Shown here piece by piece: positions 23,990 to 35,944 of a stretch of 64,000 nt of DNA (positions are counted from its first letter, which is position 1; each line of letters starts with the position of its first letter). The stretch lies in assembly GCF_040802235.1 (NCBI RefSeq), contig NC_133156.1, forward strand, positions 188,301,851 to 188,365,850. The letters run 5' to 3'. Below the pieces are notes generated by a model that made no database searches, was not told where the DNA came from, and saw only the letters and a program-made list of their open reading frames with translations. Made by a program: the position numbers and the translations under genes. This DNA is from Manis javanica. Its lineage: Eukaryota; Chordata; Mammalia; Pholidota; Manidae.

Positions 23990-24660
23990 GTGGAGAAGCT
24001 GGGGGTCAGGCCATGGAGAGCCTTGAAAGCCATTTCCAAAGCTTGGTCTTGACCTAAGAATGGCAGAGGACCCATGGAAAGCGGTTAAGCATAGGAGTAA
24101 CAAGCTCAGATCTGAAATGTGGGAGGCAGTTCTGGCTTCCTTTCAAAGGCTAGATTGGAGTGGTGCAGGGTAAAGTTAAAAAGAGCAAATGCCTGGGAAC
24201 CAGTTAGGGATGCAGACGGCAGGCAATGGCAGCTTGAATTAGGGCATTGGCTGCAGTGATGGAGCCAAAGACACCAACTACAGAGGGGAGAAGGGAGAAA
24301 ACCACACTTACGTGCCTTCCTGTGTGCTAGGCACTTCTCTGGGCACTTAACATTGAAAGCTTATGGTGACAACCTTATAAGGTCTGTACTATTATGATCC
24401 TTATTTTACAGATGAGGAAAATGAGGCACAGAGAAGCTAAATACCATGACCAAATAGCATCTGATTGGATGAAGGCATGAGAGAGAGAGAGGGAGGGAAA
24501 AGTGAAGGATGACACTTAGGTTTCTGACATGAGCACTGGGTGGGTATTGGTGCCACTTATTGAGGTGGGGGACACGGGAGGAGAAGCAGGCTTTAGGGGA
24601 GGGAGATAATGAGCTGTCCTTTGGACCTCATCTTGAGAGAGAGAGAGCTCTCCAGCCCTA
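23990..24660 (-). mobile_element. L2 LINE, antisense, interrupted by a MIR
   Basis: Two L2 halves are visible in reverse order and correct spacing. About 23990-24299 has 'catggagagccttgaaagcc', 'agcggttaagcataggagtaacaagctcagatc'. About 24480-24660 has 'aggatgacacttaggtttctgacatgagcactgggtgg', 'ggagaagcaggctttaggggaggg'. The MIR at 24300-24480 sits between them. Confidence 0.7.
24300..24480 (-). mobile_element. MIR SINE, antisense, nested in L2
   Basis: 'gtgctaggcacttctctgggcactt', 'cttattttacagatgaggaaaatgaggcacagagaagc' is an unmistakable reverse MIR core. Confidence 0.8.
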
Positions 24661-26769
24661 TGTTCTCTTTTAAATAAACCATTATGGTGCAATTTAAATG
24701 TTTTTATCAGAAAGGGTTATGATGAAAAAATGTTCAGGTGTTGGGGGGGTGAGTTTCAGTGATGTGGGATTACTGGTATGTATTATTTTTAGGGTTCTTG
24801 GATTCAGCCTGCACTTTGAGATTGTTATCCCTGAATCACGAAAGATAAGCCTTTGTCTTTTCACCAGTAGCTATCACCTGAGAGCATTTAATTCTCTTGT
24901 TTTGCATGTCAAGCCACTTCTTTGGAAAAGGATTCTTTACCCAGGAGACCAAAATGAATCAAGTAAATATGTGTTTAGACAGTTCCTAAAAATCTGTTGT
25001 TTAACCCAAGAGACTAGAAAGGTTCCTGTCTCCTAGGTAAACAGCAATTAAATGGTGTATTAAAATGTATATTATGTACCCGATTGGTCCACAGAGTAAT
25101 TACGTATTTTAGGAATATTTTAAAACATGTGGTCTGCCTCCCTCAGCACTGTTTCAATCCATCAAGCAACTATATACTTAGAACATGTGTGCTGCAGAAT
25201 AAGAGTCATTTTATAAACCCCTTGTTAAAGGGAACCAAACTAAAAGTCATCAGCTGCAGCCCATTTTTCAGAAGTGTTTATGCCAGCCAAAGGCAGACAC
25301 AGGAAAACAAAACCATAGAGGCCACAGCGTCGTCCACCATGGACCCTCCCTCACCTCAGTGGTGGCAGAAAGCCAAGGGTGATCCTGGACTGTGAAGAAC
25401 AGCTGTTGGGGCTCACTTGGACACCTTCCGGAGTTAGGCTAGAAGGTGTCAAAAAAGAAAACAGGGAGAAGGGTTATAGCATAGGCACAGGTTATAGCCC
25501 CAAGGGAAAAATTCACACTTCCCCTGCAGAGAATGAAAAGCAGGTGTTCTCTTGGCTGGCTGGCAAATGAGAAGCAGCGGGCCAAGGTCCAGCTCTTTTG
25601 GGTGTTATGGTGTTTGCAGCTCGGTTGGAGCAGAGGCCAGGTGAGCTGGGCACTCAGGGTGGGTGGGGTGGGCGGCCCAGGAGAAGGAGTGCAGGCTCCC
25701 CCATCAGGCCTGTGGCCCGGGCCCGTGGGTTGTTGGCTCCAGCCAAGGCTCCTTGGCCTCACTGCTGTTCTCACGGAGACAGCTACGTGTAGAGCAGCTT
25801 CTTCTCCTTGGTATTTCAGATCTCCTTAGTATTTGTAAAGTGCTGTTTTTGTGTTAATTCTTTCAGGCCTTGAGGGACCAAAGATGAACTGAGTATGTTT
25901 TTCTCCTAGTCTGAGAGTCTCTCAAGCCCTTAGCCATTCAGCGGGAGGAACCAAGCCTTCTTCTAAACCCTGTGCTTGGTAGAAAAGGGAGGTTAGGAAC
26001 TTTCTGAACCAAGGTAGCATCAACTGCATCTTAAAGGCCAAAAGAGCTATCCTACAGTAGGGAAAGGAGCTTAGGAACTTCAGACTGCTTGGAACTGTGG
26101 GGCGGGTGGAGGATGGAGTAAAACAACTCCGTGAAGTCTGAGCACAGGAAGCAGAGAAGAGAGGGAAGCAAAAAAAAAAAAAATACGGCAAACAGGAAGG
26201 TGGAATAATAGGGAGGAGCCAAATAGAAGTCGTAATCGGAGGGGAAATTTTGAAACGCAAAAGGGAAGAAAGGAAAAGTAAAACGTTCCGGGGAGAAGTC
26301 AGGCAGTGTCAGAATATGGGTTTTCATGCGGGTGATGAATGATTTGCTGACTTTTTAAGTTCCCTGCTGGTAGAGACAATTTTTTTTCCATATATAAAGA
26401 GAATTCCCTCTGTCAGAAAACGTGGTGGCACCCCTCTTGTTTTAAGCATCCTGTTGTAAGAGCTCACAGCGGTGGCTATTATCTGGGCACCGGGTAATTC
26501 TTTTTTGATGTTATTTTTGGACCCAGTCCTAATCAGTTTTAAAGTATGTCACGGATGCATTCTTCTGGTGTTTAATGTCTAAAGTCCTTGAAGTTGCTGG
26601 ATGAGGAAGGAAATGAGCTGCGTAAAATGCCTGAGTAGGTCTTGGCAAGGTCTTGCAGCCTTAAGAAATAACGGTGTCCTCAGAACCTGTGGCAGGTAAG
26701 GCTGCCAAGTGGCCTTGGGCTTTATAGTGAGTTACATGCTCATTACCATCAGCATCATTGCTGCACTGG
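24661..26769. other. No gene recognised
   Basis: Two kilobases hold no repeat I can name, apart from a 13-base A run near 26169. Short frames, including one of 112 codons at 24698-25036, carry no recognisable domain. A GC-rich patch at 25560-25760 is not CpG-rich enough for an island. A donor-like CAGGTAAGG lies near 26692-26700 with no supporting exon. Confidence 0.45.
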
Positions 26770-26930
26770 ATGGGGGGAGGACCCTGCTCATTTACTGTGC
26801 ACACACTAGGTACAAGCGTCACCACAGATGCATTGCATTCTTCATTCCTGATTCTTACAACAGCTTTGCAGGGTTGACTGTCTGCTTCCTTTCACAAGAG
26901 GGGAATTTAGCATGATCTTGGCCCCACGAG
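26770..26930 (-). mobile_element. MIR SINE remnant, antisense, weak
   Basis: 'catttactgtgcacacactagg', 'gattcttacaacagctttgcagggttgactgtctgcttcctttcacaagagggg' follow the reverse MIR outline with many changes. Confidence 0.4.
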
Positions 26931-27254
26931 TGACTTTACTCTTTAGTCTGCCTGCATAGCTACCTGGGAGTAGCTGAACTTGCAGAACTGTGTTTTATTT
27001 ATGGGCTCATTCTTTATAGGACACCAGCTTGTCATCCATCCAGACTGTATTCCTGTCAGGGTGTAAACAGGTCAGCAGGTTGTGGGAAAATAGGAGATAA
27101 AAGGGGCCCTGGGGTGGGGGGTGATCAGATCCACTAGACATTAGAAAGATAGTCCACTCCCCAGGGTCTACTTGGTCATTTGCCACATGTCCAACACCTG
27201 TCAGGAGTCCTTATGGTCATGGAGCTTATGGCCTATTCAGGAGACTAGTTGTGA

Positions 27255-27790
27255 AAAACTAGTCAGTCAACCAACCAGTATTTACTGAACATGTGCTCAA
27301 CTGTGTGCTGAATAAGTCCTGTTCTCAGCCCTAGGATAGAGCAGTGAACAAAACAAACATTCCTGTCCTCATGGAGCATGTAGCCTAAAGGGGCAGACAG
27401 AAAAATAACTAAAATAACTAGCATGTTAGATAGCAGGAGGGAGAGAGCAATGCAAAGAGGAACCAGAGCTTAGAGGGGAGGGTCTTACACGGTTAAATAG
27501 AGTGTGGTCTGGGAAGGCCTTTGTAAAAAGAGGTGAGAACACCAGCGGGGGGCAAGAGATACCAGGCCAAGGGGATGGCAAGTGCAAAGGACCTGGGCCA
27601 GAAGTGTGCCATGCACAGCTGGAGCAGAGGGAACAAAGGAGAGGGTGGTGGGCACTGAGTTCAGAGAGGAATGAGGGCAGAGCAAGCCGGACTTTACAAA
27701 TCATTATAAGTACTGTGGCTTTACCAGGAAAGAAACAGGAAGTCACAGAAAAGTTTTGAGTGGAAAAGGAAAATTTTTCTAATTTTTCAA
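27255..27790 (-). mobile_element. L2 LINE 3' half, antisense
   Basis: It starts with the reverse L2 tail ('caaccagtatttactgaacatgtgctc', 'agcagtgaacaaaacaaacattcctgtcctcatggagc'). It continues through 'gtctgggaaggcctttgtaaaaagaggtgag', 'ggcaagtgcaaaggacctgggccagaag' and 'gtactgtggctttaccaggaaag', the full reverse order of the L2 3' half. The antisense frames of 66-143 codons here are chance. Confidence 0.85.
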
Positions 27791-27889
27791 TCAACTCATT
27801 GGCCACTGTGTTGAAAACAGTCAGTATACTTCTTAGGAGAGCAATGACTGATGCCAAAAGATCAGTTAGGAGGCTCTGAAAGTTTCCAG

Positions 27890-28260
27890 ATTTCCAGTCC
27901 TTTTGCCCCTCTTCCCCATCATCTAATCCATTACTAAGATTTAATGATTCTACTTAAATTTCTCTGCTACTGGCCTCTTGCAGAGCCTCAGCATCCTTCA
28001 GTGGGAGCCTTGCTGAGCACCTTGGAAGAGCCTCCTTGTCCCTCATCTCTTGCTGCCCAAGCCTTCCTCCACATCACTGCTCCCATAATTGCTTTAAAAC
28101 AGGGTAATATTGTCACTTCTCCAACAGCTTTGATGTGCCAGATTCTGGGGAGACGGAAATGTGAGGAGATGACCTCTGCCCTTAATGAGCTCACAGTTCA
28201 GTGAGAGACACTCAGAGATGGTGGGTGATGTGTGCCACCCTGGAGTGGGGCACCACCCTC
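27890..28260. mobile_element. L2 fragments of opposite orientation
   Basis: About 27900-28130 resembles sense L2 ('aagccttcctccacatcactgctcccataattgctttaaaacagggtaatattgtcacttctcc'). About 28130-28210 resembles antisense L2 ('tctgcccttaatgagctcacagttcagtgagagac'). Both pieces are short. Confidence 0.45.
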
Positions 28261-28534
28261 TGCTAATCGAGAGGGGAGTGTAGATGGAGCTCTTCAGCAA
28301 GGCCAAAGAGGGAAATGGAAGGATGTTACAGTCTGCCCAGGCCTTAACAGATGAGAAAAGATTCTTCAGTAGAAAAGAAAAGAAGAGCATTTGAAGCATA
28401 GAGATCACCTGGGTCCCTCCATTTCAGTCCAGGAAGATGAGCTGACCCTCCTGGCACACTAGAGGGGCTCTGTCTCTCAGCAGTGGACTCACAGTAGCCC
28501 AACTCACAATAACTGATGTAAATGTTTCAATTTG

Positions 28535-29245
28535 AATTTTTAGAAAGTAGACTATATTTTTTAGAGTCATTTTAGATTCACAGAAAACTGAGTAGAAGGT
28601 ACAGAGATTTTCCATATACCCGCTGCCTCCACATGCATACTGCCTTCCCTGCATCAGAATCCTGCACCAGAGTGGACATTTGTCACAGTCTATGAGCCTA
28701 TCTTGACATGTCATGATCACCCAGAGTTTATAGTTTATCTTAGGGGTCACTCTTGGTGTACATTCTATGGGTTTTGACAAATGTAGACTGATGTGTATCC
28801 CTCATTATAATATACAGAATAGTTTCACTGCCTTAAAAACCCTCTGAGCTCTACCTATTCATTCCTCCCTCTCCATACCTCCTGGCACCCACTGATCTTT
28901 TCACTGTCTCCCAAGTTTTGTCTTTTCCAGAATGTCATAGATTTGGAACGATATAGGTTTATCAAGTTGGCTTCTGTCACTTAGTAATATGCATTAAGGT
29001 ACTTCCATGTTTTTTTGTGGCTTGATAGCTTATTTCTTTTTAGCACCAGATAATATTCCATTATCTGGATGTACCAATATTTTTTTGTCAGTTCACCTAC
29101 TGAAGGACATATTGGTTGCTTCCAAGTTTTGGCATTATGATTTAAATTGCTATCAACATTACTGTGCAAGTTTTGTGTTAACATAGTTTTCAACTCATTT
29201 GGGTAAATGCCAAGGGGCAACATTGGTAAGAAGATGTTTAGTTTT
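28535..29245 (-). mobile_element. Old L1 ORF2/3' region, antisense, left part
   Basis: 'gagtcattttagattcacagaaaactgagtagaaggtacagagattttcc', 'cttgacatgtcatgatcaccc', 'ccactgatcttttcactgtctcc' and 'ggacatattggttgcttccaag' are old L1 sequence read in reverse. It is interrupted at 29245 by a younger insertion and resumes at 29935-30060. Confidence 0.8.
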
Positions 29246-29934
29246 TTGGGTTTTTTTTTGAGAGGACATCTCTCATATTTATTGATCAAATGGTTGTTAA
29301 CAACAATAAAATTCTGTATAGGGGGGTCAATGCTCAATGCACAATCATTAATCCATCTCAAGCCTAATTCTCATCAGTCTCCAGTCTTCTGAAGCATAAC
29401 GAACAAGTTTGTACATGGTGAACGAATTCTTACATAGTGAATAAGTTCTTACATGGTGAACAGTACAAGGGCATTCATCACAGAAACTTTCGGTTTTGAT
29501 CATGCATTATGAATTATAAACAATCAGGTCAAATATGAATATTCATTTGATTTTTATACTTGATTTATATGTGGATCCCACATTTCTCCTTTTATTATAA
29601 TTATTATTTTTATTTTTAATAAAATGCTGAAGTGGTAGGTAGATGCAAGATAAAGGTAGAAAACATAGTTTAGTGTTGTAAGAGAGCAATTGTAGATGAT
29701 CAGGTGTGTGCCTGTAGACTATGTGTTAATCCAAGCTAGACAAGGGCCTTAAAACATCCACGGATGCAGAAGATTTCTCTCAAAACAGGGGGGGTGAGGT
29801 TCTAAGCCTCACCACTGTTGAGCCCCAATTTCTCACCTGATGGCCCCCCTGTGACTGTGCCTGTCTTAGGTTGTTACTCCCTTGAGGAATCTTACCCGTC
29901 TCTGGCTAACCAGTCAAGGAAGATGTTTAGTTTT
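29230..29934 (-). mobile_element. Younger LINE-style insertion, 5'-truncated, with 16-bp target-site duplication
   Basis: Identical copies of GAAGATGTTTAGTTTT lie at 29230-29245 and 29919-29934. Between them, a T-rich stretch (29246-29259) is the poly(A) of a minus-strand insert of about 670 bases. The flanking old L1 reads through once the insert and one duplicate are removed. The insert carries no useful frame. I recognise it as a repeat common in one laurasiatherian lineage, probably pangolin, where it appears as an L1-associated 3' segment; this identification is memory only. The duplication and tail are directly visible. Confidence 0.85.
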
Positions 29935-30060
29935 ATAAGAAACTGCCAACTGTCTTCCAAGGCAGTGAAACCATTCTGCATTCCCACAGGTGATGAATGA
30001 GAGCTGCTATTGCTCCACATTCTCACCAGCATTTGGTGTTGTTTACCTTGAATTTGAAAT
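29935..30060 (-). mobile_element. Old L1, antisense, right part
   Basis: 'gaaactgccaactgtcttccaaggcagtgaaaccattctgcattcccac' and 'ctccacattctcaccagcatttggtgttgtt' directly continue the L1 cut at 29245. Confidence 0.8.
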
Positions 30061-30867
30061 ACGAAATCTGAATCCCTCACAAGCTGACCATAGTCTCACG
30101 TTTGCTGATTGGATTTCTCTTCCTATAAGCAAACCTTTGTGGGAAGATACATGAAAACCAGCAAGTTGCTTGGAAAACAGGAGGCTGCATAAGAGAAATT
30201 ACCTGGATACTCTTAATGTATAGGTCTTGGTGGCCCGTGTCCTCCAAGCAGCTCTGTGGCTTTGTGAGCTGGAAAAGTGATGCTACTTCTCTCCTTCCTA
30301 AGCTTCCCATCATTTTATTAATTCTCCCACTGGCTGCTACAAAATATAACCAGACCTTGGCAAAGATGCTTCACCATTTTGGTGCCATGGGACTCTGGTA
30401 AAGCCTAAAGACCTCCCTTTTTGGGGTAATGTTTTTAAACGCATAAAACAAAATGAATGGGATTACAAAGGAAACAAAATACAGGTGTCAACATATGAAT
30501 TGTGATACAGTAATACATGCCCTTCTTTATTAAACATGAAGTAACATGATATAACGGTGGGGCTAGTAGCTGCTATCATTTTGGAAAGATGATGAATGTT
30601 AAAGGTGTATCAAAATATATGCAACAATCATAACATGATTTGAAATATCAGAGATTTCTGTCACTGGCAAAGTCACAGGCCCTGCTGCCATGGCAGGAGT
30701 TTGTTGTTTGCATTTGAAATGAAATGGAATGGAATGCTAAATTTCAATTATACGTTAAGAAAAAGAAAGATGTAACTTTCCCCATTCATGTGTATTGGGC
30801 CCCTAAATTCTACCCACAGCCTCCAGATGAAAAATCCCTGCTTTACAGTACTGGTTGTGCTTTTCCT
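30061..30867. other. No gene or clear repeat recognised
   Basis: This is AT-rich sequence with short frames only. Confidence 0.45.
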
Positions 30868-30985
30868 TTTTATATGTGGTTTTATCATTCAACCCTCTCC
30901 TCTTTCCGAGTCCTCATTTGCGGAGCCACTTCTGCTCCAGGAAGAGGGACTTACAGACTTCTCGGGCTTCTCTGGTGGCCCCCTT
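30868..30985 (+). repeat. Direct repeat, copy 1
   Basis: About 115 bases starting 'tatatgtggttttatc' and ending 'ttctctggtggccc' are repeated with few changes at 31311-31428, in the same orientation and about 440 bases apart. In translation both give the same short phrase (around PSPLSESSFAEPLLLQEEGL), but the frames are not sustained and I do not recognise a protein. Confidence 0.85.
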
Positions 30986-31310
30986 CCCTGTGATTTCTTC
31001 CCAAGTGCCATGGATCTCTTTTTCATAACTCTCCCCACAATTATAATAAGCATTTATTTTGTGTGTTTTCCCTTTTAAAATATACTAAACATAAGTTATT
31101 TATTTCTTATTATGTAAATAATTGCAATCATTTTGAACATTACAATAAAAATCATCTGAACCCCAGCTCCCTGAGATACCCCCTGTTCACACAAGTTAGG
31201 AAAAACTTCCTTGATCTTTCTGCGTGACATCTTGATACCTGTTGTTCCTGCTGCTAGACTGTAAGCCCTCTGGGAGTCAGAAACTTGTTGGATGTTAAAG
31301 GAAAGGTAAC

Positions 31311-31428
31311 AACTTTTATTTGTGGTTTTATCGTTCAACCCTCTCCTCTTTCTGAGTCCTCATTTGCAGAGCCACTTCTGCTCCAGGAAGAGGGGCTTAC
31401 CAGACTTCTTGGGCTTCTCTGGTGGCCC
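31311..31428 (+). repeat. Direct repeat, copy 2
   Basis: This is the second copy of the 30868-30985 repeat. It is followed by another small local repeat, 'agacgttgtgc' at about 31430-31440 and 31459-31469. Between the two large copies, 'gactgtaagccctctgggagtcagaaacttg' near 31258-31288 resembles an L2 tail. Confidence 0.85.
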
Positions 31429-32289
31429 AAGACGTTGTGCCCTCTCTGGCTTCTCCCAGACGTTGTGCACTGAAGAGAAATGTTTTCTCTGCCAAAAGAG
31501 CTGAACCATCAAAAAATTTGGGCTGTGGGAGATGAGGTTGGAGGAAGAAAAATGAGGTGAGTCTTTTAAAAGCAAAAAACCTGCTCATCACATCTGTCCC
31601 ATCTTAGCAAGTGAATTATGCTGGGTTTGTCAGTTGGCTGGGCTGTGTGGGGTGCCCACCCCGGGCTTCAGGTGTCCAGTTGCCTTTCATGGCATTCAAG
31701 GATGGCCTGGTAGCAGGCTGGGGGCTGGTTCAGTCTCCATCACTGGTACTTCTGTCCAGTGGTGCCTGGAACATAGGAGATGCTCAGCAAATATCTGCTG
31801 AATTTTTATTCCCCTGTATTCCCTACATGTTCTACTTTGTGATAATCTCTGAAATCCCTTGTTTCCACTTTGTCACTGCCCACTCCTAGTTCTCTTAAGC
31901 AATAAACTTCCCTTGCTCATCTCTGGGAGACACCGAGCTCTCCTCATTAAGTTGCTCTATACTTTGGTGGTGGTTCCACACCATTTTTCATTCATTTGAA
32001 AAGCATAAAGAGCTTGCTTCACACAGGGCAATATGCAGCCCTTCCCCCACTCTAGTCTCCATGTAACGTCAGAGGCTGTATTTCTGGCTGCTGAGGGCTG
32101 TGGAGGGAAATAAAAGTGAGAAGGTCTTACTGGTTGCAGAGAGACCGCCCCAGATCACTGTCTCTAAAGACAGCCTCTCCTCCCACACACCCCAAGGTCT
32201 ATTTCAGCCCCTTGTTGTCGTTTTTCATAACACGTCAACACTGGTCATCATTTTCCCTGTTCACTTCCTGTTTGTCCTTCTTCTGAACT
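31429..32289. other. No gene recognised; small L2 tail inside
   Basis: 'ggtgcctggaacataggagatgctcagcaaatatctgctgaattt' (about 31762-31806) is an L2 3' end. 'gcaataaacttcccttgctcatctctgggagacacc' (31899-31934) looks like the polyadenylation region of an LTR, but I cannot define the element. Confidence 0.45.
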
Positions 32290-32430
32290 AGAATAACAAC
32301 TCAGTGAAGACAGACAGTGTATCTCCTATAGTCGTATCTCCGTTTCCCAGGACAACTTATGTGGCATAGCCTAGGTGCCCAGTAAATATTTTTTAAGTTT
32401 AATTTTTGAAATGAATTAATGGATAAATAA
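32290..32430 (+). mobile_element. L2 LINE 3' end, sense
   Basis: 'gtgaagacagacagtgtatctcc', 'gcctaggtgcccagtaaatattttttaag', 'gaaatgaattaatgg' follow the L2 3' terminus. Confidence 0.6.
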
Positions 32431-35039
32431 TTTCTCAGACACAGTCCTCACTCTCAACTAGGTTAGGGAGCCTTCCTTGCCAGGTCTGGGACACGATCTG
32501 CTTATCTGTTCTCATAGCAGAAAATAGATCTGCAGTGATGTCCTCCTAATACCTGCCCTGGTCTCCACTTTCCTCTGCTCCTCTTCATCAACCTTAACTC
32601 TCTTTCTCTTGGTTTTACATGTTCTTAGTCCAAACCATACAACTAATCGCAGTTGTTCTAATAATTGAGTATCTTTTTTGTACTCATTATACATCTTCAA
32701 ATTCCTGAAGTTTGTTTGTGCCCTTGAAGAGATTTAAAGATTCAAATCAGGATTGAAGAAGTGAACAGTGAGATTACAAAGCAATGTCTCACTGTAACTC
32801 TAAAATTATCTACAGCTCCCACAGTGATATCATCAGCTTACTTACCTGATCATACATTTATCCATTTTCTAGTATTAGATGTAACTTCTTTAGTATTTAA
32901 TATATTTCCAGCAACTTGTACAGTGCTCTATGCCAAGTTGCAGTATTCATTAACTAACATGATTGTACTGGTTGTATGTTACGTTATAGCAAAAACACAT
33001 TTTACACGTTATTCTGAACTGCGTCCACCTGAGCAGGGTTTGTAGCCCACCACTTGCTGGCCACTGTGACTCCATTTTCTGATGCTTGACTGGAACGAAA
33101 TGCAATAGCACCACTGTTGACACATACAGGGGTCTGCTCTTCTATGATGTATGTGTCTATAAAGTGAGGGTATGTAACTCTCTGTAGACGTGTATTCATG
33201 TTTCTTTTGAGTGTATTGCTGTCAGACACACCTGGATATTGCTCTCCAGCTGTGTGAGCAGGAAAGGACGGATAAAGGGAATCCGAGAGAAAGCCAAACT
33301 GGCCCTTGCCAAAGCAGGAAAGGTACTGAGCACAGGCATGACTGAGTGGCAACCGTGGTCACACACAATAATCAGAGCAAAAGATTAAAAGGCAATATCA
33401 GCCAAGTGTCCAGGAGAGCTCCCTGCACAGACTCCACCCACACCCTCTCTTCTAGGAAACCCATCCTTGATGGTCCTCTATACTTACAGTGAGGTGGTAC
33501 ATTATAGACATAAGACATAAGAAAAAATAGTCAACTGAGGCAGGATATTCTGTGGTCAAGACATAGCAGATATGAAGGCAGAGCGAGGAGGTGCCCGAGC
33601 AAGAGTTTAAAGTGGGGAAGGGCAAGGGACAAAGACGAGGAGCACAGGGCTGTGGTATGTGTGGGTGAGACCACACACCACATGGCTTAACTTAGTTGGC
33701 AGCTGGTCAGTTCACTGACTGGAAGCATTACACAAGGTTTACCAAGTGGGAAGTAAGTGAAAGTTGTTCCAGATACATGGCTCTGATATTTTACTAGGGG
33801 TGATCTTGATAGCTGGGTTCCTGCTAGGCTCCAGATGATCTTGGGAGGCAGAGCCAGTCATTGGGCACCACTGGTATTCCAGGTCTATCCCATATCATCA
33901 GCATTTGCTATTCAAATGTATTACTATCTCAGTAGTGGTTTATACTAGCTCCAGCCTCGCCTACATCTTCTCACTCTTGTTCACCTTTGATTTTACATCT
34001 TGAAAGTTCTTCAACTAAAAAAAAATATGCCAAGAGAGTCTGTGAAACTCAAAATAGTTTACCTACTATACATGTAAGCTATAGTTTAAGATCTTTTTCA
34101 AGGGAGGGAATTAAAATGACAATACCATAAAACGAAATCTTGTAGTTTTCTGTGGATGTCAATTAACACTATCTATGAAGTCACCATCCCTCATACCATT
34201 AATTATCAAGAATTAACTATAGTAGAATGGGAAGAAAGGAACATAGTTACAGATATAAATATAGACACACATGCATACTTTTCAAATTTAATATAGAGAA
34301 GAGGTCTTTAGAAACAGAAAAAGATATTCCTGAGTTATTTTTATCATGGTAAAATTGCAAATTTTCATGCATTGAATTCCGCAAGTGCTCTGGAAGTTGA
34401 AATAAAAAATAATTTATTTGTTGAAAGTGAAAATTTAAGTTATTTTTAATAATACACAGACAGATGAATGGATTATAGTGGACCTCAGAAGAGGGAGACA
34501 TGGATAGCTATTTACATTATCTGTTTACACCAAAAGAAAGAAAAGATTTCACTCACTCATTGCTAACTAGATAGTGTAGACAAACTAGGGAATTTAGGCT
34601 AAAATAGCCACACTGTGACAGAATCTTTCTAAATTCTTGGTCTTCATCAAGCCAAAGTTACTAATCTCCCTCTTGTGTTATACTGGGCATAGGAAAATAT
34701 GGATTCAATTTCAAAACCAGGTCATTACATCAACAGGTCTGAAATCAATTTTTATAATTTAATGGCTGGTTTCCTCACAGTTCACCAAAACACAAGTTCC
34801 TGATGTATTTATTAATTTCACTTAGATATAATAAAAGGCTATAAAGAGTCTTCAACCTATTCTACACATTTAAGAGAGTTAAGAGGGCTCTTTTTTAAAA
34901 AAATCTGATTACTTCACACAGCTATCCGTGGTTTAGAGACATAGCCTTGAACACCATTCATTTATTTCTTGTATAAAAGCATAGACATTTAGAGTTAAAA
35001 GAACCTTTTAACTATATAGAAATAAACTAATCTATATCA
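32431..35039. other. Long repeat-poor stretch, no gene recognised
   Basis: About 2.6 kb hold no clear repeat. A 116-codon antisense frame (33002-33352) and a 94-codon sense frame (32761-33045) have no recognised homology and no convincing splice context. The 33990-34900 part is AT-rich and even, compatible with conserved non-coding DNA, but untested. Confidence 0.45.
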
Positions 35040-35520
35040 ATTGGGGATTTGGGGGTTGCCTCTGACAGCAAACAGACTGGAGCCCACTTAGGCAAAAAGG
35101 AGAATCAATTAAAATCAATCTGAGTGTCTCATTTACCTGCAGGCAAGGCAGGGGGTACACGAGGGTTTCAGAGACACCTGACCCAAATGCCAGCAGAATG
35201 ACCTCTTATCTCTGCTTTTCATTGCACGTTACCTTCTCAGACTTCACCTGTGAAAACAGGACTGCCAAGTGGTCCTGAGCCCCACTTGACGCACTTTACT
35301 CAGAGGTGCTGACTCTTTTTTCCTAGTTTCAGTTGAACAACAAAAACAAAATTCTCAGGAAAGCACTCTGACTGGCTCAGCTTGGGTCAGGTTACTACCT
35401 CTGGACTATGGCCAGGAAGGTGGAGTCGTATAAGAAAATGGAGGTCACAGTGGCTGGGGTATGGGAGAGAAACAGTTCCCAGAAGCGGGAGATGATGGGC
35501 AGGTATCGCTCTCTCCCCTG
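35040..35520. mobile_element. Old interspersed repeat, family not named
   Basis: 'caggaaagcactctgactggctcagcttgggtcagg' (about 35357-35392) and the preceding 'ggagaatcaattaaaatcaatctgagtgtctca' are phrases of a dispersed mammalian repeat that I recognise but cannot name. The interval has no frame of note. Confidence 0.4.
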
Positions 35521-35534
35521 ATAAAAAAAAATCC

Positions 35535-35640
35535 ACTCTGACTCATTTTACAGATGTGGAAATTCAGGCTCGGAGACATTAAGTGACTTACTCAAGGTTA
35601 CAACTTGCACTTAAATGCAACTCATCTGGCACCTAGTCAA
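35535..35640 (-). mobile_element. MIR SINE fragment, antisense
   Basis: 'cattttacagatgtggaaattcaggctcggagacattaagtgacttactcaaggttac' is a reverse MIR core. Confidence 0.75.
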
Positions 35641-35944
35641 ATGCTTGGCTCACTCCCCCACATTTCTGCTCATTCTGTGGAATCCTCATTTCAGACTCTT
35701 TCAGTGGGAAAGGCAGGGGTATTGGGGGTGAAGTGGAGGTGGAATTAAGGGTCTTATGCTATACTTAAACTTCTTTCCAGTCTTTTGCTGGAGTTCTAGC
35801 TTCACCAGTGTTTATGTTGCCTGGTTTGCTACTTTTTCTGATTTGGGGAATGTCCATCTGAAGCAAAAATCCCCCTGTTGCCTTCCACCCATCCCACCCC
35901 TGTCAGTCCCACGGGGCCCACCCTGTGTCAAGTTGCATAAGTAT

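Noticed and set aside
28981..29361. 126-codon minus-strand frame with L1-like C-terminus
   Set aside because: It is chimeric: it starts in the young insertion and crosses the 29245 junction into the old L1, so it is not an original gene.
33002..33352. 116-codon minus-strand frame
   Set aside because: No recognised protein, no codon-use signal that I can see, no exon borders that fit.
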